From: Clostridiales bacterium oral taxon 876 str. F0540
GTDB taxonomy: Bacteria; Bacillota; Clostridia; Clostridiales; Clostridiaceae
Length of the DNA stretch: 35,822 bases
Direction: 5' to 3'
Assembly: GCA_000466585.1 (NCBI GenBank)
Contig: KE993456.1
Location: forward strand, 1 to 35,822
In this document: positions 8,308 through 16,532 of the stretch, one piece after another
How positions within the stretch are numbered: position 1 is the first letter of the stretch
How the letters are laid out: each line of letters opens with the position of its first letter
The notes under the pieces: model-generated
Databases searched by the model: none
What the model saw: the letters and a program-made list of their open reading frames with translations, nothing else
Told to the model about the DNA's origin: nothing
Position numbers and translations under genes: made by a program

Positions 8308-8412
8308 TATATAGAAAGCATTAAATATCTTTGCATTGAGCTGTCCCAAAAGATCCAGTCTTCAAGGATTTATGGGACAGCTCAATGTGATTAGATATTT
8401 GCTTTCTATATA
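8308..8412. repeat. 105-base interrupted inverted repeat upstream of the AraC gene
   Basis: Three nested paired blocks: 8308-8319 with 8401-8412 (12 bp), 8323-8330 with 8393-8400 (8 bp), and 8334-8348 with 8373-8387 (15 bp, core GAGCTGTCCCA/TGGGACAGCTC). The loop is 8349-8372. It lies immediately upstream of the preferred start at 8294 and would be in the mRNA leader if transcription begins to the right of it. It could be a miniature mobile repeat, a displaced terminator-type hairpin, or a leader control structure. Confidence 0.7.
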
Positions 8413-8537
8413 GGTTAATACATATTTATTATAGCACTTTTTGCATTGTATTAGACACTATTAACAATAGGTATTGTATTTCTTCTGACTATACTATTTA
8501 TGTAACATATTTAATCGTAAATAATGGAGGCAAATAA

Positions 8538-9995
8538 ATGAGGCTAAAAGAACTTTTAAAAAGCTTACCCTATGAGCTGATTCAGGGAAACGATAATATT
8601 GAAATTGAAAACATATGCTGGGACTCAAGAAGAGTGCAGTTAAACTCATTATTTATTTGTGTTAAAAACAAAAATGTCGACAGGCATGATTACGCAGCTT
8701 CAGCTATTGATAATGGTGCTATAGCGTTAGTTATTGAGCATGATATTGAAAAAGTTTCGAAGAATATAACAATTATCAAAGTACAAGATTCAAAAAAGGC
8801 TATGGCTAAAATTGCAAGTCTTTATTACGAAGAACCCTCTAAAAAATTTAATCTTATCGGAGTTACAGGAACTAATGGAAAGACCTCTGTGACCTATTTT
8901 GTTTCAAAAATTTTAGAAAACGCAGGTAGGTTAACTGGAATAATTGGTACAATTCAAAACACAGTAGGCGGCAGGGAGCTTAAGGCTGCAAAACTTAACC
9001 CAACCACTCCGGACTCTATTGAACTTCAGGAATCCTTTAAGGAAATAGCCTCTAAAGGAGCTTCAGATGTGGTTATGGAGGTCACCTCCTCTGCCCTCGA
9101 TAAAGGAAGAGTATACGAATGCGATTTTAAAATAGGGGTATTTACTAATCTTACTCAAGATCATCTTGAGGAGCACGGTACCATGGAAAATTATAAAAAT
9201 GCAAAACTAAAGCTTTTTAAAATGAGCAAAAGAGCTCTAATTAACGCTGATGATATAGTTTCAAAGGAAATAAAAGAAATTGCGTCAGGTGAAGTTTATA
9301 CCTACGGTATAGACGAACCTTCAGACTTTAAAGCTTTTGATATAATCTACGGCTTAGATTCTGTAGAATTCTCGCTAAAATTTATGAATGAAATAAAAAG
9401 AGTTAAATTCAATGTTCCGGGTAAATTTAGTGTATATAACGCTCTTGCGGCAATAGGAACCTGCTATCTTTCCGGCCTTAACCTAGATACAATAGTTGAT
9501 GGAATAAAGAGTATAAACGGAGTACCAGGAAGAGTAGAAAAAATTCCAAACCACAAAGGAATTTTAGCTGTTGTAGACTATGCACACTCACCAGATAGTC
9601 TTGAAAACATAATAAAATCCATGAAAGAAATTGCTAAAGGAAAAGTAATCACAGTATTTGGCTGTGGAGGAAACAGAGATAAGACAAAACGTCCTATAAT
9701 GGGAGAAATAGCAGGAAGGCTTTCTAACTATGTTGTCATAACCTCTGATAACCCAAGAAGTGAAGATTCTATGACTATTATTAATGAGGTTGAGCAGGGA
9801 ATCATAAAAACAAACTGTCAGTATGAAAAATGTGAAAATAGAAAGGCAGCAATATTTAAAGCACTGGATAATGCAGCTCTTGGTGATGTTGTAATAATCG
9901 CGGGAAAAGGCCATGAAACCTATCAGATTATTGGCGAAAATACTATACATTTTGATGACAGAGAAATTGTTAGAGAGTACTTTGGAGTAATTTAA
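8538..9995 (+). CDS. murE: UDP-MurNAc-L-Ala-D-Glu:meso-DAP ligase
   Basis: A 485-aa Mur ligase adding the third stem-peptide residue to the peptidoglycan precursor in the cytoplasm. The ATP loop is GVTGTNGKTS (108-117), followed by NPTTPDS, a central Mur-ligase domain with VVDYAHSPDS (345-354), and DNPRSED (404-410). The DNPR motif is the marker for meso-diaminopimelate specificity. GHETYQ near the C-terminus is intact. One oddity: at EVTSSALDKGRV most MurE proteins have a His in SSHAL; here it is Ser. GGAGG lies eight bases before the ATG. The gene is outside any dcw cluster, so it may be a second copy or a relocated single copy. Confidence 0.92.
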   Translation: MRLKELLKSLPYELIQGNDNIEIENICWDSRRVQLNSLFICVKNKNVDRHDYAASAIDNGAIALVIEHDIEKVSKNITIIKVQDSKKAMAKIASLYYEEPSKKFNLIGVTGTNGKTSVTYFVSKILENAGRLTGIIGTIQNTVGGRELKAAKLNPTTPDSIELQESFKEIASKGASDVVMEVTSSALDKGRVYECDFKIGVFTNLTQDHLEEHGTMENYKNAKLKLFKMSKRALINADDIVSKEIKEIASGEVYTYGIDEPSDFKAFDIIYGLDSVEFSLKFMNEIKRVKFNVPGKFSVYNALAAIGTCYLSGLNLDTIVDGIKSINGVPGRVEKIPNHKGILAVVDYAHSPDSLENIIKSMKEIAKGKVITVFGCGGNRDKTKRPIMGEIAGRLSNYVVITSDNPRSEDSMTIINEVEQGIIKTNCQYEKCENRKAAIFKALDNAALGDVVIIAGKGHETYQIIGENTIHFDDREIVREYFGVI

Positions 9996-10007
9996 GATTA
10001 TAAACAT

Positions 10008-10039
10008 AATAAGAGGCGGATAAGTATCTGCCTCTTATT
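10008..10039 (+). terminator. murE terminator
   Basis: A 14-bp stem (10008-10021 with 10026-10039, one G-U pair), outer arm AATAAGAGGC. It starts 12 bases after the murE stop. The following U-run is short (GCTTTATAG). Confidence 0.65.
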
Positions 10040-10234
10040 GCTTTATAGTATAATCATATGCCGCTTATGCTGGGGTTTCCCTTATCATTAAAAAGTACGA
10101 CTTTTATTCAAGCTACCAATATGACTATAATATAAAGGTAATACTAGATGCTTTGCATTTACTCACTAATCTAATACTGAAGCAAAAAATAATTGAGATA
10201 TTTTGCAAATTGCTTTAACAAATATGCACAAGTT

Positions 10235-11902
10235 TTAAAACAATTTCTCATTAAGATAAGCAAGTATATCTTTTGGTAATTCGTTGTGAAACTTTTCTCT
10301 ATCAAATCCATCTGGATCGGTTGATGGCAAAAATTTTGGATTTCTCATCGACTCAGGGAAAGGACTTAGAAAAGAAAAATGACCGGCATTTGCAATCTGC
10401 TTGAAAGTGACCTTGGATTCATCCTGAATGCCATTTATTACAATTTCAGCATTCCAAGCAGGGGTGATTGGGTCATGTTCAGCAGTTAACATGAGGATTG
10501 GGATTGTTACATCATTCAAGCCATTCATGAACCATCCAGCTCCAGGGGCAAGTAAAACAATTGTCTTTATTCTCGAATCAACAATGGTTTCTATTTTTTT
10601 ACCTTCTCTTGTTCTAGGAACACCACCAGCAAGTGCCAAAGCTGTATACCCACCCATGGAATGACCTATGACAGCTATCTTTTCATCTTCAATATGATTG
10701 CCAAAGAAACCATCTGAAAGAAGTTTATCAATTGTTAAGCTGATATGCTTTGGTCTCAGAATAAGGTTTTCTTCTGTGTTTTCTAATTTATTATTATTCC
10801 TATTGTTTCCATAATGCTCTACCATAGCCACAATAAAACCATTTCTTGCAAGATATGTACTAATTGTTCTATAAAGCAGATGAGAGCCTCCATTGCCATG
10901 AGAAATCACTACAAGTGGAAATCTCCCCTCTAAACACTTAGCATTCATACAAACATCCATTTTATATGGTCCAAATGATGTTTGAGTAGGTAATTCCTTT
11001 GTAGGATATTGAACAAGAACATTAAAAGAAACGTCTTTGCTTTCATCTTTAATCAATATTTCTTTACATCCAACAAATGTATCAACTTTCTTACTTACAG
11101 GAAAGCAAACTTCAGTGATAAACCCTTCCGCATTTTTAGTTGCCCGAGGTCCAGTGAGATAGATATCAAAAGGCATTCCGGAATTTTCATACTCGTTTTC
11201 TTCTATCCATTTCATGACCTTTGCATAGGCCTCTCCTGTCTTTGAATATGGACCTGTAAATGTAACACAGGCATGTAATCCACCTGGAAACTCTTTTATT
11301 TTATCGCTTTTTTCTGAATACATTTTTTTATTTATTGGAATGCAAACCTCAACATCTGAATTTTCAAAGTCAAATTCCTTATCATAAAATACAGTCATTA
11401 AAGGTCCTACCGGATGAAGATTCATTTGATAAATGTCTTCAAATACTTTATCAATCACATTGCTTATATTACTCATGCTGGTAGTTACTCTTCTGCTCAT
11501 TACAGTTAATGGCTGCCTTTCTTTTAATTCAACCTTTAAATCTTCGCTAACGTCCAAAATCTTACCCCCTGACTCAATTTTCTTGATTTTCTGTTCAATG
11601 AAATGCTTTAAATTCAAATTATCCTGAACGTCCTTATCGATTTCCTGTATTTTATTTTTTAAGAATTTTTTTAATAAATTAAGATCCTGCTTTTCTATGA
11701 TCACTTTTATTTCTTCAAGCTTTAAACCATACTCTTTTAATTCAGAAATAATGAGAAGCTTTAATACCTGCTCATCAGAGTAATACCTATATTGACTGCT
11801 TTCATCAACATATATTGGTTTCAGCAAATCAATATCATCATAATATCGAAGTGTTTTTGTTGAAACTCTTCCGATTTTGGATAACTTTCCAATTGTGTAC
11901 AC
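10235..11902 (-). CDS. MerR regulator / GyrI-like domain / alpha-beta hydrolase fusion
   Basis: A single uninterrupted 555-aa frame with three modules (numbering from the upstream ATG at 11920). Residues 8-75: MerR helix-turn-helix (YTIGKLSKIGRVSTKTLRYYDD, then DLLKPIYVDESSQYRYY). Residues 80-118: dimerisation helix. Residues 125-278: GyrI-like ligand-binding domain as in BmrR/BltR (ELKERQPLTVMSRRV; AYAKVMKWIEENEY). Residues 295-561: alpha/beta hydrolase of the PAF-acetylhydrolase/dienelactone-hydrolase type, with HGNGG oxyanion region (341-345), nucleophile Ser421 in GHSMGG, Asp483 in AEHDP and His514 in AGHFSF. The GTG at 11902 is preferred: AAAGGGG lies eight bases upstream, and the promoter at 11936-11967 gives a normal leader. 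It may sense a drug-like ester through the middle domain and hydrolyse it with the last; this is inference. Confidence 0.88.
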   Translation of the reverse strand: MYTIGKLSKIGRVSTKTLRYYDDIDLLKPIYVDESSQYRYYSDEQVLKLLIISELKEYGLKLEEIKVIIEKQDLNLLKKFLKNKIQEIDKDVQDNLNLKHFIEQKIKKIESGGKILDVSEDLKVELKERQPLTVMSRRVTTSMSNISNVIDKVFEDIYQMNLHPVGPLMTVFYDKEFDFENSDVEVCIPINKKMYSEKSDKIKEFPGGLHACVTFTGPYSKTGEAYAKVMKWIEENEYENSGMPFDIYLTGPRATKNAEGFITEVCFPVSKKVDTFVGCKEILIKDESKDVSFNVLVQYPTKELPTQTSFGPYKMDVCMNAKCLEGRFPLVVISHGNGGSHLLYRTISTYLARNGFIVAMVEHYGNNRNNNKLENTEENLILRPKHISLTIDKLLSDGFFGNHIEDEKIAVIGHSMGGYTALALAGGVPRTREGKKIETIVDSRIKTIVLLAPGAGWFMNGLNDVTIPILMLTAEHDPITPAWNAEIVINGIQDESKVTFKQIANAGHFSFLSPFPESMRNPKFLPSTDPDGFDREKFHNELPKDILAYLNEKLF

Positions 11903-11935
11903 AATCTTATCCCCTTTCATTCTACAAGTAATTTT

Positions 11936-11967
11936 AGTATAAGCCTTCCAGCTAAGGGTAAAGTCAA
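11936..11967 (-). promoter_or_regulatory. MerR-type promoter with 20-bp spacer
   Basis: On the minus strand, -35 TTGACT (11962-11967), a 20-bp spacer and -10 TATACT (11936-11941). The lengthened spacer is a hallmark of promoters activated by MerR-family proteins, which untwist the DNA. The spacer contains CCTT-AGCTGG-AAGG, a short dyad. This suggests that the fusion protein controls its own gene. Confidence 0.65.
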
Positions 11968-12044
11968 GAAGTATTTAACAATCTGGGTGTCGAATACTAT
12001 ACAAACTAATTATTAACCTAATTTAATTCATTTTAAATTGTAAA

Positions 12045-12070
12045 AAAGAACTCAATTAAATGAGCTCTTT
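12045..12070 (-). terminator. Possible rlmH terminator
   Basis: A stem of AAAGAACTCA with TGAGCTCTTT (one mismatch), followed on the minus strand by TTTTTTA. It lies about 105 bases past the rlmH stop, with no recognisable gene in between. Confidence 0.6.
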
Positions 12071-12175
12071 CTCTATCAATGTCGCACACTTCACATATGC
12101 TGTATATAGAAACATAATATTAAGATAAACAGTGTAAAAGTGCTGGTATCCTTTCCATCTTGACCGCTTTAACAT

Positions 12176-12655
12176 TTACTTATGATACGGTTCACCGTTA
12201 TTAATCCTAAACCCTCTATAAACCTGCTCAAGCAGTATAACCCTCATCAGCTGGTGAGGAAAAGTCATTTTTGAAAAGGATAACTTATAGTTTGCTCTAT
12301 TTAAAACCTCCTTAGATAATCCCAAGGATCCCCCAATAACAAAGGCAATATTACTGTCCCCTTTTACCCCTAAGTCTTTAATATGATAAGCTAGCTCCTC
12401 TGAAGAAAGCATCTTTCCCTCTATAGCCAGGGCCATTACATACATATTATCCTTAATATATTTTAAGATAGATTCTCCTTCCTTCGCTTTTATTTGTAAT
12501 TCTTCTTTTTCTGAAGCATTGTCCGGTGTTTTTTCATCTAATACCTCTATTATTTCTAATTTACAATACCTTTTTAATCGCTTTGAATATTCTTCTATTG
12601 CATCTTTTAAATACTTTTCTTTAATTTTACCTACAGTTATTAATGTAATGTTCAT
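12176..12655 (-). CDS. rlmH: 23S rRNA pseudouridine-1915 N3-methyltransferase
   Basis: A 159-aa SPOUT-class methyltransferase (YbeA family), which methylates pseudouridine 1915 of 23S rRNA on the assembled ribosome. The N-terminal MNITLITVGKIKEKY, the AdoMet loop FVIGGSLGLS and the invariant C-terminal NNGEPYHK are all present, and the length matches the family exactly. AAGGAG lies six bases before the ATG. In many Firmicutes this gene lies fairly near the replication origin, together with walJ, which is also in this window. Confidence 0.96.
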   Translation of the reverse strand: MNITLITVGKIKEKYLKDAIEEYSKRLKRYCKLEIIEVLDEKTPDNASEKEELQIKAKEGESILKYIKDNMYVMALAIEGKMLSSEELAYHIKDLGVKGDSNIAFVIGGSLGLSKEVLNRANYKLSFSKMTFPHQLMRVILLEQVYRGFRINNGEPYHK

Positions 12656-12850
12656 TTATTTCTCCTTAAAAAACTTAGCTAATAGTAATTATTACCCAGG
12701 AAATACCATATCCTAGGTCTTAATTTTACCTTTAAATCATAAAATTATTTTAGCTTATTTTATATGGATTTCAAAGTAAATATGCTATTTGATTTTTTTA
12801 ATTACCTGAAGAATCATTAAAATTTTTGTACACTCAAATTGCAATTTACT

Positions 12851-12883
12851 AATTGAAGCTATGTAATTAGAATTAAAGCTATG
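12851..12883. promoter_or_regulatory. Direct repeat in the iorA upstream region
   Basis: AATTGAAGCTATG (12851-12863) and AATTAAAGCTATG (12871-12883), 12 of 13 bases equal, start 20 bases apart, close to two helical turns. This spacing would place two protein-binding sites on one face of the DNA just upstream of iorA. No regulator can be named. Confidence 0.35.
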
Positions 12884-12919
12884 CTTATGAACTATTAAAT
12901 AACATGGGGGGGTGTTACT

Positions 12920-14704
12920 TTGAATAATAAAGCTGTACTAACTGGCAATGAAGCTGTAAGCAGAGGTTTTTGGGAGGCCGGGGGTTTTGTTGCGTCAAGT
13001 TATCCCGGCTCACCTACAGTTGATATTTTAGAATCATTAAAAAAATATGATGATATAGACAGCGAATGGGCAACAAATGAAAAAGTAGCGTTTGAGATTG
13101 CCATGGGAGCAAGCTTTGCGGGCGCCAGAACATTAGTATCAATGAAGCATGTTGGAGTTAATATAGCTTCAGATCCATTTATGACCTTTACCGAAACTGA
13201 AACTAACGGAGGTTTTCTTCTTGTTGTTGGAGATGATCCGGGTTTAACGAGTTCTCAAAATGAGCAGGACAGCAGGTTCTGGGGTAAATTTGCTAACGTT
13301 CCTGTGCTTGATCCTTCCACTCCACAGGAGGTAAAGGATTTCACAATAAAAGGATTAGAACTAAGCGAAAATTTTCATACACCAGTACTCTTAAGACTTA
13401 CAAGCAGACTTTGTCACTGCAGAGGAGTTGTTGAACTTTTTGATAGAAATGAAGTAAAACCATATGGCTTCAAAGAAGATCAGAATAAGTACTGTATGCT
13501 TCCACCTTATTCAAATGCGCAGCAATATTTCATGAAAGAAAGAATGGAAAAGCTTGAAAATTTAAATAACGACTTTTCATTAAATGTTTTTGAAGAGGCT
13601 ACGGATTCTGATACTCTTATAATTACAAGCGGAATGCCTTACGAGATACTTAAAGAATTAAGCCCTAATGCATCTATACTTAAGCTTGCCATGGTATGGC
13701 CTCTTCCTATTAAGAAGATAAAAGATCTAGTTTATAAGTATAACAAAGTAATTGTTATGGAAGAAATGATGCCTTTAATCGAAGAAACCTTAAAGATACA
13801 CGGTATTTCAGCTGAGGGCAAGGCATATTTTCCTTTTACAGGGGAATTTACTGTAAAAACAATTGAAGATGGTTTAGTTAAGTCAGGTGTCATTAATTCC
13901 TCATCAAAAGAAATTATTGAAAAAGCATCGGTACCTTCAAGGACTCCTATGCTTTGTGCCGGGTGTCCTCACAGGCCTATTTACAGCATACTTAAAGCTG
14001 CTAAAGCTGTTGTTATGGGTGACATAGGCTGTTATTCTCTAGCGGTTCAAGAGCCTTTTCAAGTTCATAAAACAAATATAAGCATGGGAGCTTCTTTAGG
14101 CTCAGCTCTGGGAATGGCAAAGGTTTATAGAAAAATGGCAATAAATAAACCAATAGTTGCAACTATAGGAGACGGAACCTTCTTCCATTCCGGAATGACT
14201 GGTATTGTACAGCTTGCACAGTCAAAAGAAAATGTAACAGTAATCGTATTGGATAATAGAACTACAGCAATGACCGGCGGCCAGCTAACTCCAACAACAG
14301 GGGACTACTTTAAGGAAGAAAACCTATATTCTTTAAATATATCTGAAGTTTTACATTCCTTTGGAATAACGGATATAACAGAAGTTGATCAATTTAAATA
14401 TAAAGAGACAAAAGAAATTATACTTGCCGCCATGAAAAGAGAAGGTTTATCAGTGATAATAGCTACTAGGCCTTGTGCACTTAATTACAAAGTTAAAGAA
14501 CCTCATTTTTATGTTGATGAGAATATATGTATAGGCTGCAGAAGCTGCATAAAGGTAAACTGTCCTCCAATTTCTATGAAACTATATGAAGGCAAAACTA
14601 AAAAGAATTCCTTTATAGACCCTGATATGTGTGTAGGCTGCTCAGTCTGCTCACAAGTTTGTCCTGTAGGAGCTATAAAGCGAAGCTCTGAAAAAACTGA
14701 ATAA
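12920..14704 (+). CDS. iorA: Indolepyruvate:ferredoxin oxidoreductase, alpha subunit
   Basis: A 594-aa subunit that oxidatively decarboxylates arylpyruvates (from Trp, Phe, Tyr) to aryl-acetyl-CoA and reduces ferredoxin. The N-terminal pyrimidine-binding domain (1-165) includes SSYPGSPTVDIL. The thiamine-diphosphate domain has CAGCPHRP (346-353), MGDIGCYSL and GDGTFFHSG (417-425) with the downstream Asn in LDNRTTAMTGG. The C-terminus carries two 4Fe-4S clusters, CIGCRSC-x4-C (537-548) and CVGCSVC-x3-CP (571-582). All catalytic and cluster residues are present. The start is TTG, with a run of seven G (12905-12912 region) as ribosome site. iorB follows after 13 bases. Confidence 0.95.
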   Translation: MNNKAVLTGNEAVSRGFWEAGGFVASSYPGSPTVDILESLKKYDDIDSEWATNEKVAFEIAMGASFAGARTLVSMKHVGVNIASDPFMTFTETETNGGFLLVVGDDPGLTSSQNEQDSRFWGKFANVPVLDPSTPQEVKDFTIKGLELSENFHTPVLLRLTSRLCHCRGVVELFDRNEVKPYGFKEDQNKYCMLPPYSNAQQYFMKERMEKLENLNNDFSLNVFEEATDSDTLIITSGMPYEILKELSPNASILKLAMVWPLPIKKIKDLVYKYNKVIVMEEMMPLIEETLKIHGISAEGKAYFPFTGEFTVKTIEDGLVKSGVINSSSKEIIEKASVPSRTPMLCAGCPHRPIYSILKAAKAVVMGDIGCYSLAVQEPFQVHKTNISMGASLGSALGMAKVYRKMAINKPIVATIGDGTFFHSGMTGIVQLAQSKENVTVIVLDNRTTAMTGGQLTPTTGDYFKEENLYSLNISEVLHSFGITDITEVDQFKYKETKEIILAAMKREGLSVIIATRPCALNYKVKEPHFYVDENICIGCRSCIKVNCPPISMKLYEGKTKKNSFIDPDMCVGCSVCSQVCPVGAIKRSSEKTE

Positions 14705-14717
14705 GGGGAGATTTATT

Positions 14718-15290
14718 TTGGATACAATGAATATACTCATATGCGGTGTTGGCGGCCAAGGACTCGTTCTTACAACAAAAATATTAGCAGAAGCAGCCTT
14801 TGAAGAAGGTTATGATTTAAAGACAAGCGATGTAATTGGACTATCTCAAAGAGGCGGAATGGTTTGGGGAAGCATACGTTTTGGTAAAAGGGTACATTCA
14901 GCTTTAATACCTGAAGGTGAAGCCGATATATTACTTGCTATGGAGGAACTTGAAGGCCTCCGCTGGTCAAGTTCTCTTAAAAAGGGAGGAAAAATAATAC
15001 TAAATGAGCATAGAACCTTTCCAAATAGAGTTTTAATAGAAAAGGAAGAATACCCTGAGTATATAAAAGAAACTTTAGCTGATAAAGGATTTGATATTTT
15101 TTCGATTAATGCCAATAAAGTTGCTAAAGAATTAAATAATATAAAAGTTGTTAATTTAGTTCTATTAGGAAAGGTTTCAGCTTTACTTCCTTTTAGCATT
15201 GATACTTGGAATAAGGTTATAGAAAAAAATGTACCTGCTAAGACTGTTGAATTAAATAAAAAGGCCTTTATGCTTGGAAGAACTTTATAA
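14718..15290 (+). CDS. iorB: Indolepyruvate:ferredoxin oxidoreductase, beta subunit
   Basis: A 190-aa gamma-type 2-oxoacid oxidoreductase domain that completes the IorAB enzyme. The N-terminal NILICGVGGQGLVLTTKIL and the segment SDVIGLSQRGGMVWGSIRFG are characteristic, followed by ADILLAMEELEGLRW. The start is TTG at 14718 with AAGGGGAG seven bases upstream, partly overlapping the iorA stop region. An ATG at 14727 is a weaker alternative. It is co-transcribed with iorA and closed by the strong hairpin at 15293-15332. Confidence 0.94.
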   Translation: MDTMNILICGVGGQGLVLTTKILAEAAFEEGYDLKTSDVIGLSQRGGMVWGSIRFGKRVHSALIPEGEADILLAMEELEGLRWSSSLKKGGKIILNEHRTFPNRVLIEKEEYPEYIKETLADKGFDIFSINANKVAKELNNIKVVNLVLLGKVSALLPFSIDTWNKVIEKNVPAKTVELNKKAFMLGRTL

Positions 15291-15292
15291 AT

Positions 15293-15332
15293 AAAAATCT
15301 CAGCTGAAGATTAACCTTCAGCTGAGATTTTT
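15293..15332. terminator. Bidirectional terminator, iorB and SEC-C gene
   Basis: A perfect 17-bp stem (15293-15309 and 15316-15332) with a 6-base loop, flanked by A5 on the left and T5 on the right arm. It serves the convergent iorAB operon and SEC-C protein gene. Confidence 0.93.
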
Positions 15333-15337
15333 AACTG

Positions 15338-15841
15338 TTAAGCTGTTGCTCCACAGCATTTTTTATATTTCTTCCCGCTTCCGCAAGGACATGGATCATT
15401 TCTTCCTACTTTATTTTCATTTACTATAGTTTTTGTTTCTCTCCAATTAACTTGGATTTCTTTTCTCTTTTCCTTTGAGAATATACCTTCCCATTGTGGA
15501 AGTTCATATAGATAATCAGCCTTTGCATCAAGCATATTGAAATATAATTTCTCAAAGTCTATCTTTAATTCTATTTCGGAATTCTCATCTAGCTTTTCAA
15601 GGTCAATAGTCTCTATAAGGCTTTCATTTATTCCATCTAAGAATCCCATAAAGAATATGCTGCTTGTTCCATATTCTTCTCCTAAATTCTTTATAGTACC
15701 TTTTACCTGATTTTTATGGTTAGCTAGAAGCTTAGTGTATATATTTTTTTCTACAGCTCCATACTCTCTCCAAAAAGCTGCTTCTCCCTTTGTCTTAACA
15801 TAGTCTACAACCATATCTGTCCACTGTTTGTATAGGCTCAT
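15338..15841 (-). CDS. SEC-C metal-binding motif protein
   Basis: A 167-aa soluble protein. The last ~20 residues are a zinc-binding SEC-C motif, GRNDPCPCGSGKKYKKCC, as at the C-terminus of SecA. The N-terminal 145 residues are mainly helical (YKQWTDMVVDYVKTKG; SSIFFMGFLDGINESLI) and I do not recognise them as a named domain. An ATG at 15868 is in frame but has no ribosome site; AAAGGAGA lies nine bases before the ATG at 15841, so I chose that. It lies 105 bases downstream of the GerMN lipoprotein gene. The function is unknown; SEC-C motifs generally bind zinc and contact protein partners or ribosomes. Confidence 0.8.
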   Translation of the reverse strand: MSLYKQWTDMVVDYVKTKGEAAFWREYGAVEKNIYTKLLANHKNQVKGTIKNLGEEYGTSSIFFMGFLDGINESLIETIDLEKLDENSEIELKIDFEKLYFNMLDAKADYLYELPQWEGIFSKEKRKEIQVNWRETKTIVNENKVGRNDPCPCGSGKKYKKCCGATA

Positions 15842-15946
15842 GTCTATTATCTCCTTTTGTAATATCATTTCAAATACTTAATATTATATATTATAATAGA
15901 AATTATAAAGGTTTTCAATATTTGTAAATTATATCTCTATTACAAG

Positions 15947-16516
15947 CTATTTCTTGACTATTTGTTCTAACTCCTCTTTACCGAAAGGCTTAGATATATC
16001 AAAGTTTCCACCAATAGTCTTAACATCACTATTATCAATTAGAATCTTGACTTTTGATATAGAAGGAAGTTGAGTTAATGAGTTAAAGATACTTCTTAAG
16101 CATGCTTCCTCTTTTGAAGGAGTCATAGTTATCCTTGCCTCTCCACTCAGACTCACATAAGCAATCCCATCCTTTATGGAAAAACTAATAAGTCTTGTTT
16201 CCTTTGGTAGTATGGGCTTTAAATTACTTGTTGCCTTAGAAGGTCCTTTTAAAAGTTCCTGCATAATTATCTCGCCTAAAAGTTCTTCCTTATTAACAAG
16301 CCTTTCTTCCTTAGACATCTCAACCTTATCCTTATTTTGAGATGAATCAAAGTACAAGTCTAAATTAATACCATTATCTTTTTCCTTTGGCAGTGCAAGA
16401 TTTTTTATCTTTTCATTATTGTTTATGCTTAATTTATCCTTCTTTTCACAGCCACTAAAACTCAATGCGGAAACAACAACCCCGCTAATAAGAAAAGCCA
16501 TTACTACCTTTTTCAC
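15947..16516 (-). CDS. GerMN-domain lipoprotein
   Basis: A 190-aa lipoprotein: signal peptide KKVVMAFLISGVVVSA, lipobox SFSGC, a charged linker, then one GerMN domain (LDLYF through VKILIDNS), as found twice in the spore germination/cortex protein GerM. The domain includes the typical IIMQELLKGPS and AYVSLSGEA segments. It may act in spore or envelope morphogenesis, but this is inferred from family membership. Start: GTG at 16516 with GAGAGGTGAG upstream. An ATG at 16546 would overlap walJ by 14 bases and gives a signal peptide with an odd leading extension. It is 16 bases downstream of walJ. Confidence 0.82.
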   Translation of the reverse strand: MKKVVMAFLISGVVVSALSFSGCEKKDKLSINNNEKIKNLALPKEKDNGINLDLYFDSSQNKDKVEMSKEERLVNKEELLGEIIMQELLKGPSKATSNLKPILPKETRLISFSIKDGIAYVSLSGEARITMTPSKEEACLRSIFNSLTQLPSISKVKILIDNSDVKTIGGNFDISKPFGKEELEQIVKK

Positions 16517-16532
16517 GCTTCTCACCTCTCTA

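Noticed and set aside
8308..8412. CRISPR-type or phage attachment repeat
   Set aside because: It is a single inverted repeat, not an array of direct repeats. No integrase or cas gene is in the window.
9588..10007. Minus-strand frame opposite the end of murE
   Set aside because: murE is certain in this region. The antisense frame has no ribosome site or recognisable domain.
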